From: Cephalotus follicularis
Taxonomy: Eukaryota > Streptophyta > Magnoliopsida > Oxalidales > Cephalotaceae
Length of the DNA: 64,000 nt
Assembly (NCBI GenBank): GCA_001972305.1
Contig: BDDD01000363.1
Location: 80,235-144,234 of the forward strand
Direction of reading: 5' to 3'
Positions 1 to 12,619 of this stretch are shown one piece after another. The notes beneath the pieces were generated by a model. It saw only the letters and a program-made list of their open reading frames with translations, ran no database searches and was not told where the DNA came from. Position 1 is the stretch's first letter, and the number at the start of each line of letters is the position of its first letter. The position numbers were made by a program, and so were the translations under genes.

Positions 1-402
1 TCTTCGAAGAGTTTGAAGTTTGACGGCCCGAATTTTAACGGTGCCTTTGAACTCGTCTTGCAACGTGTCCCATGCTTCTTTTGCCGATGTAGAATTCATG
101 ATTCTCGGAAAAATGGAATCTGACACAGCTAGATGAATTTTGGCGAGTGCGTCTGCATCTTTTTTCTGCCATTCCTTCATTGGGACTGTTGTCGGTGAGC
201 TTTCGGATTTTGTGGTAGTAGTGGTCGTGCTTTCCGCAGCTTCCGTTTTTTCTTTTAACGGAGCGACGGCTTTTGGAATGCCGTTTTTCACTACTTCCCA
301 CAAATCGTAGGCTCGTAAAATAGTTTTGATTTTTATGCTCCAAAAATCAAAATTTTCGCCGGAGAAGACGGGTATCGCGTTTGCTGAGGTCGAAGAAGCC
401 AT
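1..402 (-). CDS. Copia element A Gag, N-terminal part (runs off the window)
   Basis: Open on the minus strand from the ATG at 402-400 to the window edge, about 134 codons without a stop. It starts MASSTSANAIPVFSGENFDF and continues through W-S-I-K-I-K-T-I-L, the motif DLWEVVKNG and later AWDTLQDEF. These are typical of the plant Ty1/copia Gag domain (UBN2 type), which forms the particle that packages element RNA in the cytoplasm. A low-complexity Thr/Ser/Lys run lies near residue 65. The start is supported by its position about 100 bp after the primer-binding site of the same element. Unlike most element genes here, no break is visible. The zinc knuckle and pol would lie to the left, outside the window. 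Confidence 0.85.
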   Translation of the reverse strand, partial: MASSTSANAIPVFSGENFDFWSIKIKTILRAYDLWEVVKNGIPKAVAPLKEKTEAAESTTTTTTKSESSPTTVPMKEWQKKDADALAKIHLAVSDSIFPRIMNSTSAKEAWDTLQDEFKGTVKIRAVKLQTLRR

Positions 403-497
403 AGCGGAAAAATCGGAGTATTGCCGGAGTAGTGCCGCGGTGGTGCCGGAATAGTGCTAAAATTGTGCCGGTAATTGTGCCGTCGAGATCGACTAGT

Positions 498-510
498 TCT
501 TTGATACCAG
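498..510 (-). other. Primer-binding site of copia element A
   Basis: On the minus strand this reads CTGGTATCAAAGA, which contains the TGGTATCA core complementary to the 3' end of plant initiator tRNA-Met. It sits one base from the LTR end (CCAACA) and upstream of the Gag start, exactly where a copia minus-strand primer site belongs. Confidence 0.8.
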
Positions 511-511
511 T

Positions 512-1072
512 TGTTGGAAATATTGGTGCATTAGCATAAAGCTAATTTAATATTTCATGCGGAAAGAAATTTAAGAGAGGAAAAGGAATTAGAAAATTGC
601 ATGCAAGAAATAATTTGAGAAAAGGAATGAGAGAATCAGAGGGATGAAAAAGAGTTAATGGAGAAAAACTCTCACTACATTGTTAATTCCCTTACAAAGA
701 GCACATATTTATAGTATAAGAAAAACATTAAAATAAGAGCAATAGAATTCCAAATGGAATTCTATGCTGACCACATTCAAACTTCACGGCATCCAAAAGC
801 TCACATGGCTTGAATGCATTGAATTTATTGTACTTTAATATGAAATCATCACACCTTTGCAGCCTTCACATGGGCTGCCACATTTGAATATGGTGATCAA
901 TGTAGGTGTGCTGCCAACCGTTGAATGGTTGACAATTCAACAGATTTCAATGAGGTTATGTCTAGGAATGATAAATTGGGAGGGTTAACTAATTTTTGTA
1001 ATTGTTAATTGCCTTAATTTAATTGACTTTGGGTTTGTTGGGCCTAAATTTACCTGAACCAATCTGCAGGCA
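512..1072 (-). mobile_element. 5' LTR of copia element A (outer edge approximate)
   Basis: The inner edge is firm: in element orientation the LTR ends TTCCAACA next to the primer site. The outer edge is not certain. A TG...CA end occurs near 939 (inner text TTCAACA, the imperfect mirror of TGTTGGAA), but non-LINE sequence continues to about 1072-1080, where the LINE begins. The LTR is therefore about 430-560 bp. A TATA box (CTATAAATAT on the minus strand, 705-714) fits the U3/R boundary. The second LTR is outside the window, so the target duplication cannot be tested. Confidence 0.6.
705..714 (-). promoter_or_regulatory. TATA box of the copia A LTR
   Basis: The minus strand reads CTATAAATAT, a near-ideal plant TATA box. 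It lies about 190 bp before the LTR's inner edge and points toward the Gag frame at 402. Confidence 0.55.
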
Positions 1073-1084
1073 GCCCATAATTTG

Positions 1085-2499
1085 ATTATGAAAAGGCTTG
1101 ATAGATCAAGCCTTTGGAAATAGTTTGCTTAAGTTTATGTTCCCTAATGTTATGGCGTCTCATTTATCTGGTTTATCTTTTGATCATTGCCCTATTGTTG
1201 TGGATTTACTTCATGTTGATGTTCTACCCCCAAAAAAGTTTCAGTTTGAGTCCATATGGTTAGGTCATACTGATTTTTTTAAGGTCATCTATGACTATTG
1301 GGATATGTTTCCTCGCTCCCCTCTTCAGGTCCTGAAGACTTGCACTCTCTCTTTAACCTAGTGGAATAAACATGTTTTTGGCAATGTTTGTAAAAGGAAA
1401 AGACGTTTACTGGATAGGATTAAAGGTGTTCAGTTTGCGCTTCAGTGTGGGCCGAATTCTTTTCTGATTAACCTGGAGTCTCAATTGAAAAAAGGTTATC
1501 AATTTATCCTTAATCAAGAAGAGAAGCTTTGGACGCTTAAGTCTAGGTTAGATTGGCTTCACTTGGGTGATAAAAACATTGCTTTTTTTTTCTTCCATAT
1601 ATCCACTTTGGTTAGGTGTCGACATAACAAAATCTCTTTGCTAAAAGACTCTCTTAATAATTGGTTGCATTCTCCACTGGAGATTAAAAATCATATTGTC
1701 AATCATTTTCATAAGCTTTACACTTCTTCACAGTCTTCCTCTAGACTTAATGTTATGGAAAACACCCTGCCTAAGGGTCAGCTGTTTGCTAGTGAGTCTT
1801 TATAGATTGTTGGTATCTTGGTTGAGATTAAGGATGCTCTCTTTTCTATGAAACCATTTAAAACTCCTGGGCCTGATGGATTCCATCATATTTTTTTTCA
1901 AAAATGCTAGGATAAAGTTGGAGTCTTTATCGGGGTTTGGATTAATGAGATTTTTCATTATGGTATTATTCCGATAGAGCTAAACCATACTAATGTCTGT
2001 TTAAATCTGAAACATATGGGGCTAACTGTATCACTCAGTATAGACCTATTAACCTCTACCATACTTTGTATAAATTAATTACAAAAATTTCAGTTAATTG
2101 CATTCAATCGTTTTTGAATGGGCTTATTAATCCCCTACAGACTAGTTTTGTTCCTAGGAGAAAGGATACTTTTATTATTGTTTAAGAGATTGTTGATATT
2201 ATGATGGATAAAAAAGAAAAGTCTTGGGTTATGGTTATTAAAATTGATTTGAAAAAAGCTTAATTTTCCCTTAGCTACCATACAATTGATCACATCTTGT
2301 ATTTCCACCTCTTCTTAGTCTATTCTTATAAATGGTATAATTCTGAGCATTTTCTTCCCTCTTGTGGGATTAGACAAGGAGATCCCCTTTCTCCTTACCT
2401 GTTTATTCTTTGTATGGAATTTTGATTTACTCTCATTGAGGATAGTTGTGCAAATCATGGTTAAAGACACCAATTGCCGCTTCTCGATATGGGCCTAAG
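1085..2499 (+). pseudogene. LINE block 1: endonuclease C-terminus and start of reverse transcriptase
   Basis: The first frame contains GLSFDHCPIVVDL, the SDHxP-like last motif of an apurinic-type endonuclease, with F in place of the usual S before the D. The linker typical of plant L1 elements follows (W-x-x-x-Y-x-F and WLHLGDKNIAFFF, matching the WLxxGDxNTxFFH signature). The start of reverse transcriptase follows, with PFKTPGPDGFHHIFFQK. Stops occur near 1359, 1803 and 1908 and further on, and the frame shifts. The [11 protein letters not shown] motif is visible around 2371-2400. The block ends at WLKTPIAASRYGPK, where copia B is inserted. Confidence 0.88.
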
Positions 2500-4990
2500 T
2501 GTTGGATATTGGAAAAGCAGCAGAAGAAAACCATTTCAGCCAAGTAGGGTTTAGGGTGGCTAATTTTAAAAATTTGATCCCAGCTAAGGAATCACCCATA
2601 ACCATTGCACTAAAATGTCCCAATTACATCCAATGATCACTAATTGGTCAATTAAAATTCCCAAGGCCGATTCCAAGCATGGGAAGGCATAGGTGGATTA
2701 GGGTTTCCAAACCCTAAAAATCGGTCAACATGCCAAAAGGAATTAGGGTTGCACACATAACATTAATTCCATTCCACCATCCTTCCTAACCCTAAGGGTT
2801 TATCACTCCCACATAAAATGAGCTGGGGTTCAGCAAAACCCTTGCAACAACACAAAACCTGCATATACAAACATGCTAGGGTTCGGCAACCCCCTAGCAC
2901 CAACACACACACCACTTCACAAAAGTTAGAGAGATGAAGGAAAAATTCTTACATAAAGTCTTTACTCCTTCACTCCAAATGTGTGTTCCTTTTCCTTGAG
3001 CTCCAAGCAATCCACTTTCACATTTGTTGCTCCCAAAGTGGCGGCAAGAAGGTAATAGGAAGGTGTTTTGATTGAATGTTATATCCTAGAAATATAACTC
3101 AATGGAGGTAGAGATTTAGATGTGATCTCCACCTACAAGGAGTTATGGAGGGTGAGAGGAGAAGTATTAAGGCTTCACTCTTTTAGAACTAGAAAGTTCA
3201 TGGACTCCATTAATGGAAGCTTACACACACGGCAAGCATGGAGAAGAAGAGAGAAAAGAGAGAGTCGGCCGAGAGAGGAGTGAGATGTTTTAATAACAAA
3301 ATGAATTCACTTGAGTCATTTTGGTGTGTTGCTGTGTGACTTAGCAAGCATGAGACAAATATCTCTACTCACATAATTCTCAACCAATGAGAAATAAATA
3401 ACACACCACTCACATCTCACAAAGGGGGCCGGCCTTCGAGGAAGCTTGCATGACAAGCTAGCAATTACTTAGCACTTAAGAAAGTTGACAAAGTCCAACC
3501 TTCTAGAACTATTTAGATTCCAACCAATAAGTAACTAAGCATAAACTAAGTTACATTGGGCACTTAAAGGGAGCATGGGGCCGGCCCATCATGAGCCATT
3601 CCAAGGCTTTAGGGTTAGGCCCTTTTTCCCCAAAAGGCACTCTCTCTCAATGAATTCTCAATAATTCATAAATGACCAAAATACCCCTTAGCTCGGAATG
3701 ATCTATTTATGGTGTTGCTAGAATTCACTTCCTTAGAAATGAATAAAGTCCAGCAAAATAGATATTCACTGGCTAAGTAACATCTCTGAGATTCTATCCT
3801 CTCACTAAATGACATGTGTCCCACACACGTCAACTGATTCCAAAACCAGGTGGGACCTGAAAGCCCGGTTGGATTCCGAAACAATGATATTTTTCCTAGA
3901 ACATCACAAAGTTCTGGTAAGACCATCCCAATAGTCTTTCGACTATCCAAATAGCCCCGATGTGATTTCCAATCACCCTCGGATCCATGGACCGTAGTTC
4001 CACGTCTATCATTCATTAGCCAGTTCACCAGTGCTCTATCACTGTCATTGGTTTATGTGTCATGTATCCATCGTCATCTTGGCTCCGACCGCGGACTAGG
4101 GCTTGGATTAATGTCACTCCAGGTAAAACCGCGATAACTATAATTCTATGAACGTGTTGAGACTATCGAAAGACTTCTCAGGAAACCATTCATTTCCAAT
4201 CTTCCTAGTGCCTGGCCAGGATTATAAGTCTTCAACGGTCACCGATGTTATAGAGCCTATAACCCTCAACATGGGTGTGCCGATCCCATCTTGCGCACTC
4301 ACCCATACATCTCAATGCATCTCCCACAAGGCCCAAAGACAACCCTTTTACCAGCACATGGCTAGTGTTGGGGAAGGCGAAAATCAAAGCCAAGCGGTTA
4401 CTACACAATGCATGTCAGCCGCTCAGGTCTAAGGACACAACGCAAGTCACGTATGGCCTACTAGTCACCTTTGACTATATACTACCGAGACGATAGGAAT
4501 CCTATTGACAAAGGTGTTGACTCTTCAAATAGGGTTTCTATGGTGGGTCGGTTCAGTGACATGCTTCCAGCATGCACTCCATACCAGCTTTAAGGTAAAC
4601 CCAAATGGCAATGAGATGATCCATCCCCCACACACAAGAAGGAAAGCATAATACGACAAGTCTTTACGGTTCATCAATTGCCCCAAAAAAGTGAACCTAT
4701 GACTTGGAACGTTTTGTCAGAAGGAAGTAAGGATCTCATTCTAATAACCTCCCAGGTACGAGATCCAACCCCTCGAATGACAGGGCGCTATATGTGTATT
4801 CAGTTAACATGGTCATTAACTTATCCGTTTCAACGGTTTGGGATAATACATATAGCAAATGCCAATAATTCATGAATATGCACTATAGAACATGAATGGA
4901 ACGAATAATGTATGGACAAAGGGTGTATCACATGTAAAATACATATGGATGTAGCCACCTCGTGGCTTGCAGAGACACCCTAATATAGCA
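2500..4990 (-). repeat. 3' LTR of copia B (2,491 bp)
   Basis: Starts TGTTGGATATTGG and ends CCTAATATAGCA on the plus strand. It matches 10626-12528 along its length except for about 590 bp (roughly 2960-3545) present here and absent there. Open frames inside it, such as those near 3666-4028 and 4148-4432, have counterparts in the other LTR that are not conserved as protein. I treat them as non-coding. Confidence 0.88.
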
Positions 4991-5049
4991 ATTTCGCACT
5001 TGGCCCTCAAGCCACAAAGACCTTTAGCCTAAGTCCATCGCATTCTCTA

Positions 5050-7800
5050 GCATAGCTCATGGCTTTGGTCAGTGGGTCTGCTAAGTTCACTTCTACTACG
5101 ACTCTCTCTATGGTGACATCTAATCTTATGATGTCTCATAATATTTCCTCTATAACGTCTCTTTTGATTCGTTTCCACTGATTATGATCTCCATGATCAA
5201 ATGGTACCGTTGTTGTATATGTTTGGTGCAGTAATGAGACCTGAGTTCTATGGCTTGTGCAAAAGCCTCCATCAATGTCACAGTCACCACAACTGGACAA
5301 GCGACGGATGGAATCTCTATAAAGTTCAAGCGTGAACTTCAGCATCCAAACCAGCTACTTATATCGGTATCACAGGTTGTAACATACTATTATCCTATGG
5401 TGGAGTATGCAGTCCCCGACTGCCACAAACTCATCCCTAACTCATACAACACTTCCGTTCAGGACCAACCCATATCATGTGATGGATTTGTGATCATCCA
5501 GATGATAGTTGAAATCAGAGTCGTTATAACTCTTAAATTTTAATTCACTATCATCTCCATATATCAAGAAGGTATCCCGAGTCTCTCTCTCAGATATCAT
5601 ATACTCTTGACAATTTCCTAGTGCGTTTCACTGAGATTGGACTAAAACCGATTAACCATTCTCTAGCCATATGCGACATCAGGCCTAGTACGAAGTATGA
5701 CATACATGAAGGAGCCCACATGCGAAGCATAAGGCAGCCTGTTCATGAGTGTCCTCTCCTCAGAAGTCTTAGAAGACATCCTCTTGGAAAGGTGAATTGC
5801 TTGGCTAATTGGCAGTAAGCCATATATGGAATTCGTTTCCATACCTTTTTAGCATTTTGCTGATATACTGGTTTTGGGAAAGTTCAAGCAACCTACTTGA
5901 TCTATCTCTTATAGATCTTCATTCTCAAAACATAGGAAGCCCTTCCCAAATCATTTGCGGAGAAGTTCTTGGTTACTGTACTATAACATACCTATACCAT
6001 TCTCTATGTGTAGTATGTCTTCTACATACAGTGCCAAGTAAATGATATATGGGTTATCCTGTTTTTGGTAGACATTAGGCTCATCCATATGTTTGATGAG
6101 ATCAAAGTGGATGTTTCAGCTACAGGATGCTTGCTTAAGGTCTTTGACCTTTGGAGATTGCATCTTCTATGCGAACGCTGCTTGGATGTACACCACTCAG
6201 GTTTGGGACATGAAGATGTCCACCTTAAGATAGTCACTCTTGCAGAACGTCTTGACATCCAATTTTCCATAACTCATTTCTAAATGAGTGGCAATAGCAA
6301 GTGTAATCCAAATGGACTAAAGCATTTCCAACTGGTGAAAAAGTTTCGGTATAGTCGACCTCTTGTCTTAGTCTATACCCTTTCGCGATCAATTGCGCTT
6401 TAAAGGTTTTAACCTTATCCATTAACATCAATCTTCATACTAAATATTTACTAGCATCCGATAGGATTTTATGCCTTCAGACGCGTTAACCAAGTCTCTC
6501 ACTTGGTTGGCGTACATGGAGTCTCTTTCGGATTTCATGGTCTCTCACCATGCCTTGGATCAGTGTTCTTCACTGCTTCCTTGTAGCTGACAGGCTCGTC
6601 ATCATTGATGTAGATAGGTTTTTTAGTGCCTTTCATAAGAAAACCTTATTTCGCAGGCGCTGTAAAAAAACCTTTGCCTGGTCTCCTCGCTAGAGGAGTG
6701 CCTTTCTGAGATTCTATCTCAGGTTGGGATCCTTCCCCAACTTTGTCTCTAGAGGTTTTAACCTCTAGTTCCTTATCGTCATGTGAGTTTTTACCTGGCG
6801 GAAACTCTCTTAGTTTCACTTAACTCCCACTACTTCCTACAAGCAGGTATTCCTTCTCTAGGAATTTTTCAGTATGTGAAACAAACATCTTTTGTTCGTT
6901 TGCATGGTAGAAATGATATCCTAAGTCTTCTTTAGGATACCCTACAAACCGGCAACGTCTTAATCTTGCCTCTAGCTTAGAAGGTTTTTGTCTTCTTACA
7001 TAAGCTGGATAGCCTTTAGCCTAACATTGGTTTAGGTTGGGTTTCCTCCACTTCAATATCTCGCAAGATATTGAGGGGACGGATTTCAAAGGAATCCGGA
7101 TAAGAATGTGCTCTGCCAACTACAGTGCATTACCCCATAATGATATTGGAAGATTTATAAAAAGACATTATGGACTGGATCATACTCATCAAGGCCCATT
7201 TCATCTTTTCGGATATACGAGCATGTGGTGTTCCTAGAGGTATCCATTGAAAGAGAATTCCATTACCTCTCAGATAATGTTGGAATTCAGCAGATAGGTA
7301 TTCTCCTTTTTTGGTCCCACCGAAGTGTTTACTCGGGCTTACCTATTTGTTTATCTACTTCTTGTCTTAATCCCTTAAATCACTCAAAGGATTCAGACTT
7401 GTGTTTCACCCAAAACACATAACCAAAATCGTGATAAATTATCGGTGAAGGTAAAGAAGTAGTGAAAACCTCCATTTCAATATCTCTCTCAGATATGTGT
7501 GAAGGAATTGTATCATTAGTCGCTCATAGTCTTTTATTAGTACTTTCTTGAATTGTTAATTTAATGTTATGGTCATTGTATAAGATGTAGATCCCTTTTT
7601 ATCCACGTGCCTCTTGTACTAACTAGAACATTGAAATGTATAAGACTAAGAATTTTATATAAAAATTTGAGCTCTCAGCTCATCTTATACATATATTACA
7701 TAGAAACATACTTTCTTACAATGTTTTTTATTATAGAGATCAAATGTTTATTACAAAACCATTTACAAAAATTTACAGTTCATAAACGCCAACTGCATTG
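5050..7800 (-). pseudogene. Copia B pol remnant (integrase tail, reverse transcriptase, RNase H)
   Basis: On the minus strand, fragments in several frames match copia Pol. DDEPVSYKEAV near 6600 is the start of RT. KTFKAQLIAKGYRLRQEVDY and TETFSPV lie at 6420-6340. An LKQAS piece near 6130 matches the YGLKQA motif. RNase H text (FNYHLDDHKSITGY near 5490; NLADPLTKA near 5080) follows. Stops and frameshifts are dense and the YVDD catalytic box was not found intact. The product would have copied element RNA into DNA. It is clearly non-functional. Confidence 0.8.
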
Positions 7801-7924
7801 GTGTGAATCCTAGATGCATCACCATGGTGCCAGTCCTTAGCTTTATCAGTTCTCTTAGCTGTCTAGCATCTCTTAGCTCCTGCACAGAGTTACAAATGTT
7901 AGTATCACAACCTAAGCGAACTAC

Positions 7925-8566
7925 TCAAGTTGAACTTACATTATAAGCTAGGTAAAACATGGAAGTACCTAACCCCGAGGCACCTCCTGCTTTGCACTTT
8001 AGGAACAAACTATATTTCTTCTTCTTGTGCCCTTGCTTCCCACAATAGAAGCAGGCTTTCTCCATTGTAAGCTTTTCGATTCTTTCTAGAATGGAATCCC
8101 TTGTCAATAACTGCCTCTTCCTTGGGCTTTCACCCTTGGAACTAGATCCACATGATCTACCTCTTTTGGAGGTTGTTCCAATAGGAAGTGAAGCCATCAT
8201 AGTTGATTTTGACCTATCAAGGTCATAATCTACCTTTCTAGTCATAGACTGTGTGCCATACAACTCCTCGAGTTGTGCAAGCATGGCACACAAGGTCTGT
8301 CAGTGTATGACTCGCTCATACAATTGTGGCTGCATGCCAACAATTGCTAGGCGATGAGCATGATAATCGTCATACCACCACTTAGCTACACATGCCTTGT
8401 GATGGTCGGATGCATCAATTCCTAGCTCGAGGGGTTTCTCAGTCACAACATGAATTATATTCGTGCTTGTGAGAATGATACGCAAAATGCATTTCCATTC
8501 TGTGAATGTAGGATGTTCAAGCTTAGGAATACCAAATGTGTTTAATATATTTGTGTTGTCTGCCAT
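7925..8566 (-). pseudogene. Copia B Gag with broken zinc knuckle
   Basis: Starts MADNTNILNTFGIPKLEHPTF at 8566, with a copia Gag core (FTEWKCILRIILTSTNI). A TGA near 8299 interrupts it. The same frame then continues to 7925 and includes a zinc knuckle reading CFYCGKQGHKKKKY. The final Cys of CX2CX4HX4C is Tyr, so RNA binding by this knuckle would be lost. The frame is about 213 codons. Confidence 0.75.
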
Positions 8567-10611
8567 TTGAGTATAATTGTTGAGTATGTGAAAACTAGCA
8601 ACCTATATGAGGAAAAAGAGAGAGGATTTTACCAAATCATTCCATTAATGTTATTACCATAATTCTTGGTCTTTGTAATTATGACTCATCCCACTATTCT
8701 AATCGTATCTCACACCTCCTCTGTGGAATTCGGGAAGCCCCGCTTCCTAGTGGGGATCGGAATCTATTCCGCATATCATGGCCTCAGCGTTGGGCATGAC
8801 AAATCATAATACCGAAATAGGTAGGCATAAATGCCAATTTGCATTAGGGTCCCACCCCTGGAAATGTAAGAGCCGATACAACATTCGGCCTCTCGGCCCA
8901 TAAAGTCCACAACTTTGGGTTGTGCCAACAATATGAACCCGGTATAAGTCAAACCCACAATCTTCAAAGAAATGAACCCGTTTTGATACCCACCCGGGAG
9001 AGTTTCAGAATACCAAAACATGGTTACTTCCTTCCAGTGCACCTCACACTGAAATTGAACATAAATGGTCATACGGGGTGCGGTGGGCAGTTGCTATCCC
9101 CAATATGTTCACACCATTCAACGAAGGTCGTGGAATTTAGGTCTCATCAAGTTTTACATTTTACCATAGCCGTTATAAATAGATTTTATCTTCCAAATCC
9201 GTTTGAACGGCTGAGCATACTTAGACGTGTTTGGATTGTTTAGAAAAAGAAAAACATCCATCTTATGCATCTTAAAAAGTGGCCTGACTAGGGACTTTAA
9301 CTATCTATGTGATCACGTGTGCCAAACGTGAACACCTGGTCTCATAGGTGATAAGAAATTTAATCTATACTTTATTACACATTTCACCATGCATACATGG
9401 TCTTCACTTGGTCATGCATCTTTCTTGATCTCCTCTTCATGCTCCATTGTACTCAAATTTAAATAAATTACAACCTTAGTAACTAAAAAAATTAAGAATA
9501 CAATAATGAGGGAGAAGATAATTTATTTACACTAAAAATAATAGATAAGAAAAATTATGGTGCACGCAGATAGCCTTATTACATGTCAAATGAATAACCA
9601 CGCAAATAAAGCATTTAAATTTTATCCACAGAAGAAACCAAAAGCTGAGTCTAGTCACCAGTCTACCAGCATGCACAAGAAATTCAAGAAACTATACACT
9701 TTATATTTTAATGAATAAACACGTAACAAAATAAATGCTCAGTGGCATTTTGGTAAATATAACCAACTTTAAATCCAACTCCCACTAAATAAATTAAAAT
9801 CTAGTATACCCTTATGTAGTATCCAACTATATTTAAGCATAGATCCCATCATTGGATCTTATTGAGTGAAAACAATGCAATTAAATATTAGAATAAATTA
9901 ATATAAATATTCCTCTTGAATAAATTGCACTATATAAATGAACTATGCGCATAAGTGAATTGAATCTTTGTCTAAACACCCTGGTACGTACATATCCAGT
10001 CTATAAAGTATTCCTAATAGTAACTGTGGAAAGATTGCACAGAAACTGCATAAAAAAGCTCGTCGGAAACTTTCAGGCAACCAGCAGTAATCGTGCTGGA
10101 AAATGTCGCTAAGAGTGCAAAAAACTGCCAGAATCTTAGCAAGGACGGCCAAAAATTGTCCAGAAGAATCCTGTACTCAGACTATCACTAACAAGTGCAA
10201 TTTTTGCTTTGGACAACTACCAGATAATCTGCATTCACTAGTGCAAAAAATCTATGCAGAAATTCCCGCACGTGACCAACTTTCAAACTAAAATTTACGA
10301 CACTGTTTAACATCCGTTTAATGACTTTATCAGGTCCGTTCGAGATCCGAAATCATACATACGAATGTTGGAATGCCCCATGCACCATCAACACCAAATG
10401 TATTAATCTTTGGATCATCAAACTATCCACTAAAAGAGTTATTTACACAAGTTCAATCAATTGGCAAAACAATTAGAATTTCAACATTCCAATTGTCACA
10501 TTTTTGCCAATATCACTCTTAGGGTTTGGGGTTCAAGATTCGGCCAAGGGACAAAGTCCCTATGCTATGCCACTACACATCTATAAATGGTACAATTAAT
10601 GCCAATTAGAG
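8567..10611 (-). other. Long non-coding leader of copia B
   Basis: About 2.0 kb between the primer-binding site and the Gag start. No frame here resembles a known protein. Short frames at 8776-9072 (minus) and 8920-9243 (plus) overlap each other and show no domain. The segment 9440-9900 is very AT-rich. A leader this long is unusual for copia and may contain older inserted sequence that I cannot identify. Confidence 0.5.
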
Positions 10612-10624
10612 TCTCTAATACCAC
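10612..10624 (-). other. Primer-binding site of copia B
   Basis: The minus strand reads GTGGTATTAGAGA next to the LTR edge at 10626. This is the initiator tRNA-Met site with one C-to-T change (TGGTATCAGAGA expected). Confidence 0.7.
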
Positions 10625-10625
10625 T

Positions 10626-12528
10626 TGTTGGATATTGGGAAAGCAGCGGAAGAAAACCATTTCAGGCAAGTAGGGTTTAGGGTGACTAATTTAAAATTTT
10701 TAACCCAACTAAGGAATCACCCATAACCATTGCACTAAAATGTCCCAATTATACCCGAGGATCACTAATTGGTCAATTAAACGTCTCAAGGCCGATTCTA
10801 AGCCTGGGAAGGCATAGGAGCATTAGGGTTTCCAAACCCTAAAAATCGGCCAACATGCCAAATGGAATTAGGGTTGCACACATAACCTTAATTCTATTCC
10901 ACCATCCTTCCTAACCCTAAGGGTCTATCACTCCCACATGGAATGAGCTAGGGTTTGGAAAAACCATAGAAACAACACAAAACATGCATATACAAACATG
11001 CTAGGGTTCGGCAAAACCCTAGCAACCAACACACACACCACTTCACAAAAGTTAAATAGATGAAGGAAAAATCCTTACATAAACTAAGTTACATTAGGCA
11101 CTTAAAGGGAGCATTGGGTCGGCCCATCATGAGCCATTCCAAGGCTTTAGGGTTCGGCCCTTTATTCCCAAAAAGCACTCTCTCTCCATGAATTCTCAAT
11201 AATTCATAAATGACCAAAATACCCCTTAGCCCGGAATAATCTATTTATGGTGTTGCTAGAATTCACTTCCTTAGAAATGAATAAAGTCCAGCAAAATAGA
11301 TATTCACTGGCTAAGTAACATCTCCGAGATGCTATCCTCTCACTAAATGACATGTGTCCCACACATGTCAACTGATTGCAAAACCAGGTGGGACCCGAAA
11401 GCCTGGTTGGATTCGAGTACAATGATTTATTTCCCAGAACATCCTAAAGTTCTGGTACGACCATCCCAATAGTCTTTCAACTATCTAAATATCCCCGGTG
11501 TGATCTCCAATCACCCCCTAATCCATGGACCGTAGTTCCATATCTATCATTCATTAACCGGTTAACCAATGCTTTATCACTGTCATCGGTTTATGTGTCA
11601 TGTATCCCTCGCCATCTCGGCTCCGATCGTGGATTAGGGTTTGGATTAATGTCACCCCAGGTAAAACCGTGATAACTATAATTCTATGAACACATTGAGA
11701 CTATCGGAAGACTTCCCAGGAAACCACTTGTTTCCAAACTCCCTAGTACCTGGCCAGGACCATAAGTCTTCAACGGTCACAAATATTATAGAGCCTATAA
11801 CCCTTAACACGAGTGTGACGATCCCATCTTGCGCACTCACCCATACATCTCAATGTAGCTCCCACAAGGCCCAAAGACAACCCTTTTACTAGCACATGGC
11901 TAGTATTGGGGAAGGCAGAAATCAAAGCCAAGCGGTTACTACACAATGCATGCCAGCAGCTCAAGTCTAAGGACACAACGTAGGTCACGTATGGCCTACT
12001 AGTCACCTTTGACTATACACTACTGAGACAATAGGAATCCTATTGACAAAGGTGTTGACTCTCCAAATAGGGTTCCTATGGTGGGTCAGTTCAGTGACAT
12101 ACTTCTAGCATGCACCCCGCATCAGCTTTAGGGTAAACCCAAATTGCAATGAGATGATCCATCCCTCACACACAAGAGGGCAAGCATAATACGGCAAGTC
12201 TTTACGATTCATCAATTGCCCTAAAAAAGTAAACCTATGACTTGGAACGTTTTGTTAGAAGGGAGTAAGGATCTCATTCTCATAATCTCCCAAGTACGAG
12301 ATGCAACCCCTCAAACGACAGGGCACTATATCTGTATTTAGTTAACATGGTGATTAACTGATCCGTATCAATGGTTTGGGATAATACATATAGCAAATGC
12401 CAATGTTTCCTGAATATGCACTATATAACATGAATGTAACTAAGAATATGTGGACAAAGAGTGTATCACATGTAAAATACATATGGATACAGCCACCTCT
12501 TGGCTTGTAGGGACACCCTAATCTAACA
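10626..12528 (-). repeat. 5' LTR of copia B (1,903 bp)
   Basis: Starts TGTTGGATATTGG and ends CCTAATCTAACA. It is collinear with 2500-4990 but lacks about 590 bp. The break follows CTTACATAAA near 11080, where the other copy has a short repeat of TAAA at both ends of the missing segment. Target duplication CTAAG follows at 12529. Confidence 0.88.
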
Positions 12529-12619
12529 CTAAGCTCTCCCATGTTTTCTTTGTTGATGACCTAATTTTGTTTCGCTATGTGAATAACCAGAATGTAGAGG
12601 CTATAAGTCATGTTCTTGA
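12529..12619 (+). pseudogene. LINE block 2: reverse transcriptase catalytic core
   Basis: A short block between copia B and gypsy C. It encodes the catalytic motif C of the LINE reverse transcriptase as FVDDLILF (the F/YxDD box, both aspartates present) and then YVNNQNVEAISHVL. It includes the duplications CTAAG (12529-12533) and CTTGA (12615-12619). It joins block 1 and block 3 in frame once both insertions are removed. Confidence 0.9.

Larger units (their letters stand above)
2500..12528 (-). mobile_element. Copia element B, inserted in the LINE
   Basis: A 10.0-kb Ty1/copia element on the minus strand. Both LTRs start TGTTGGATATTGG and end in CA (plus-strand reading). The target duplication CTAAG is at 2495-2499 and 12529-12533. 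Gag (7925-8566) precedes integrase/RT/RNase H text (about 5050-7800), the copia order on the minus strand. The polyprotein is heavily decayed. With B and one CTAAG removed, the LINE reads GPKLSHVFFVDDLILF without a break. Confidence 0.9.

Noticed and set aside
4148-4496. Open frames within the copia B LTR (also 3666-4028, 11204-11422, 11686-11892)
   Set aside because: They fall inside the LTRs. Corresponding frames in the two copies have different lengths and starts, and no known domain appears.
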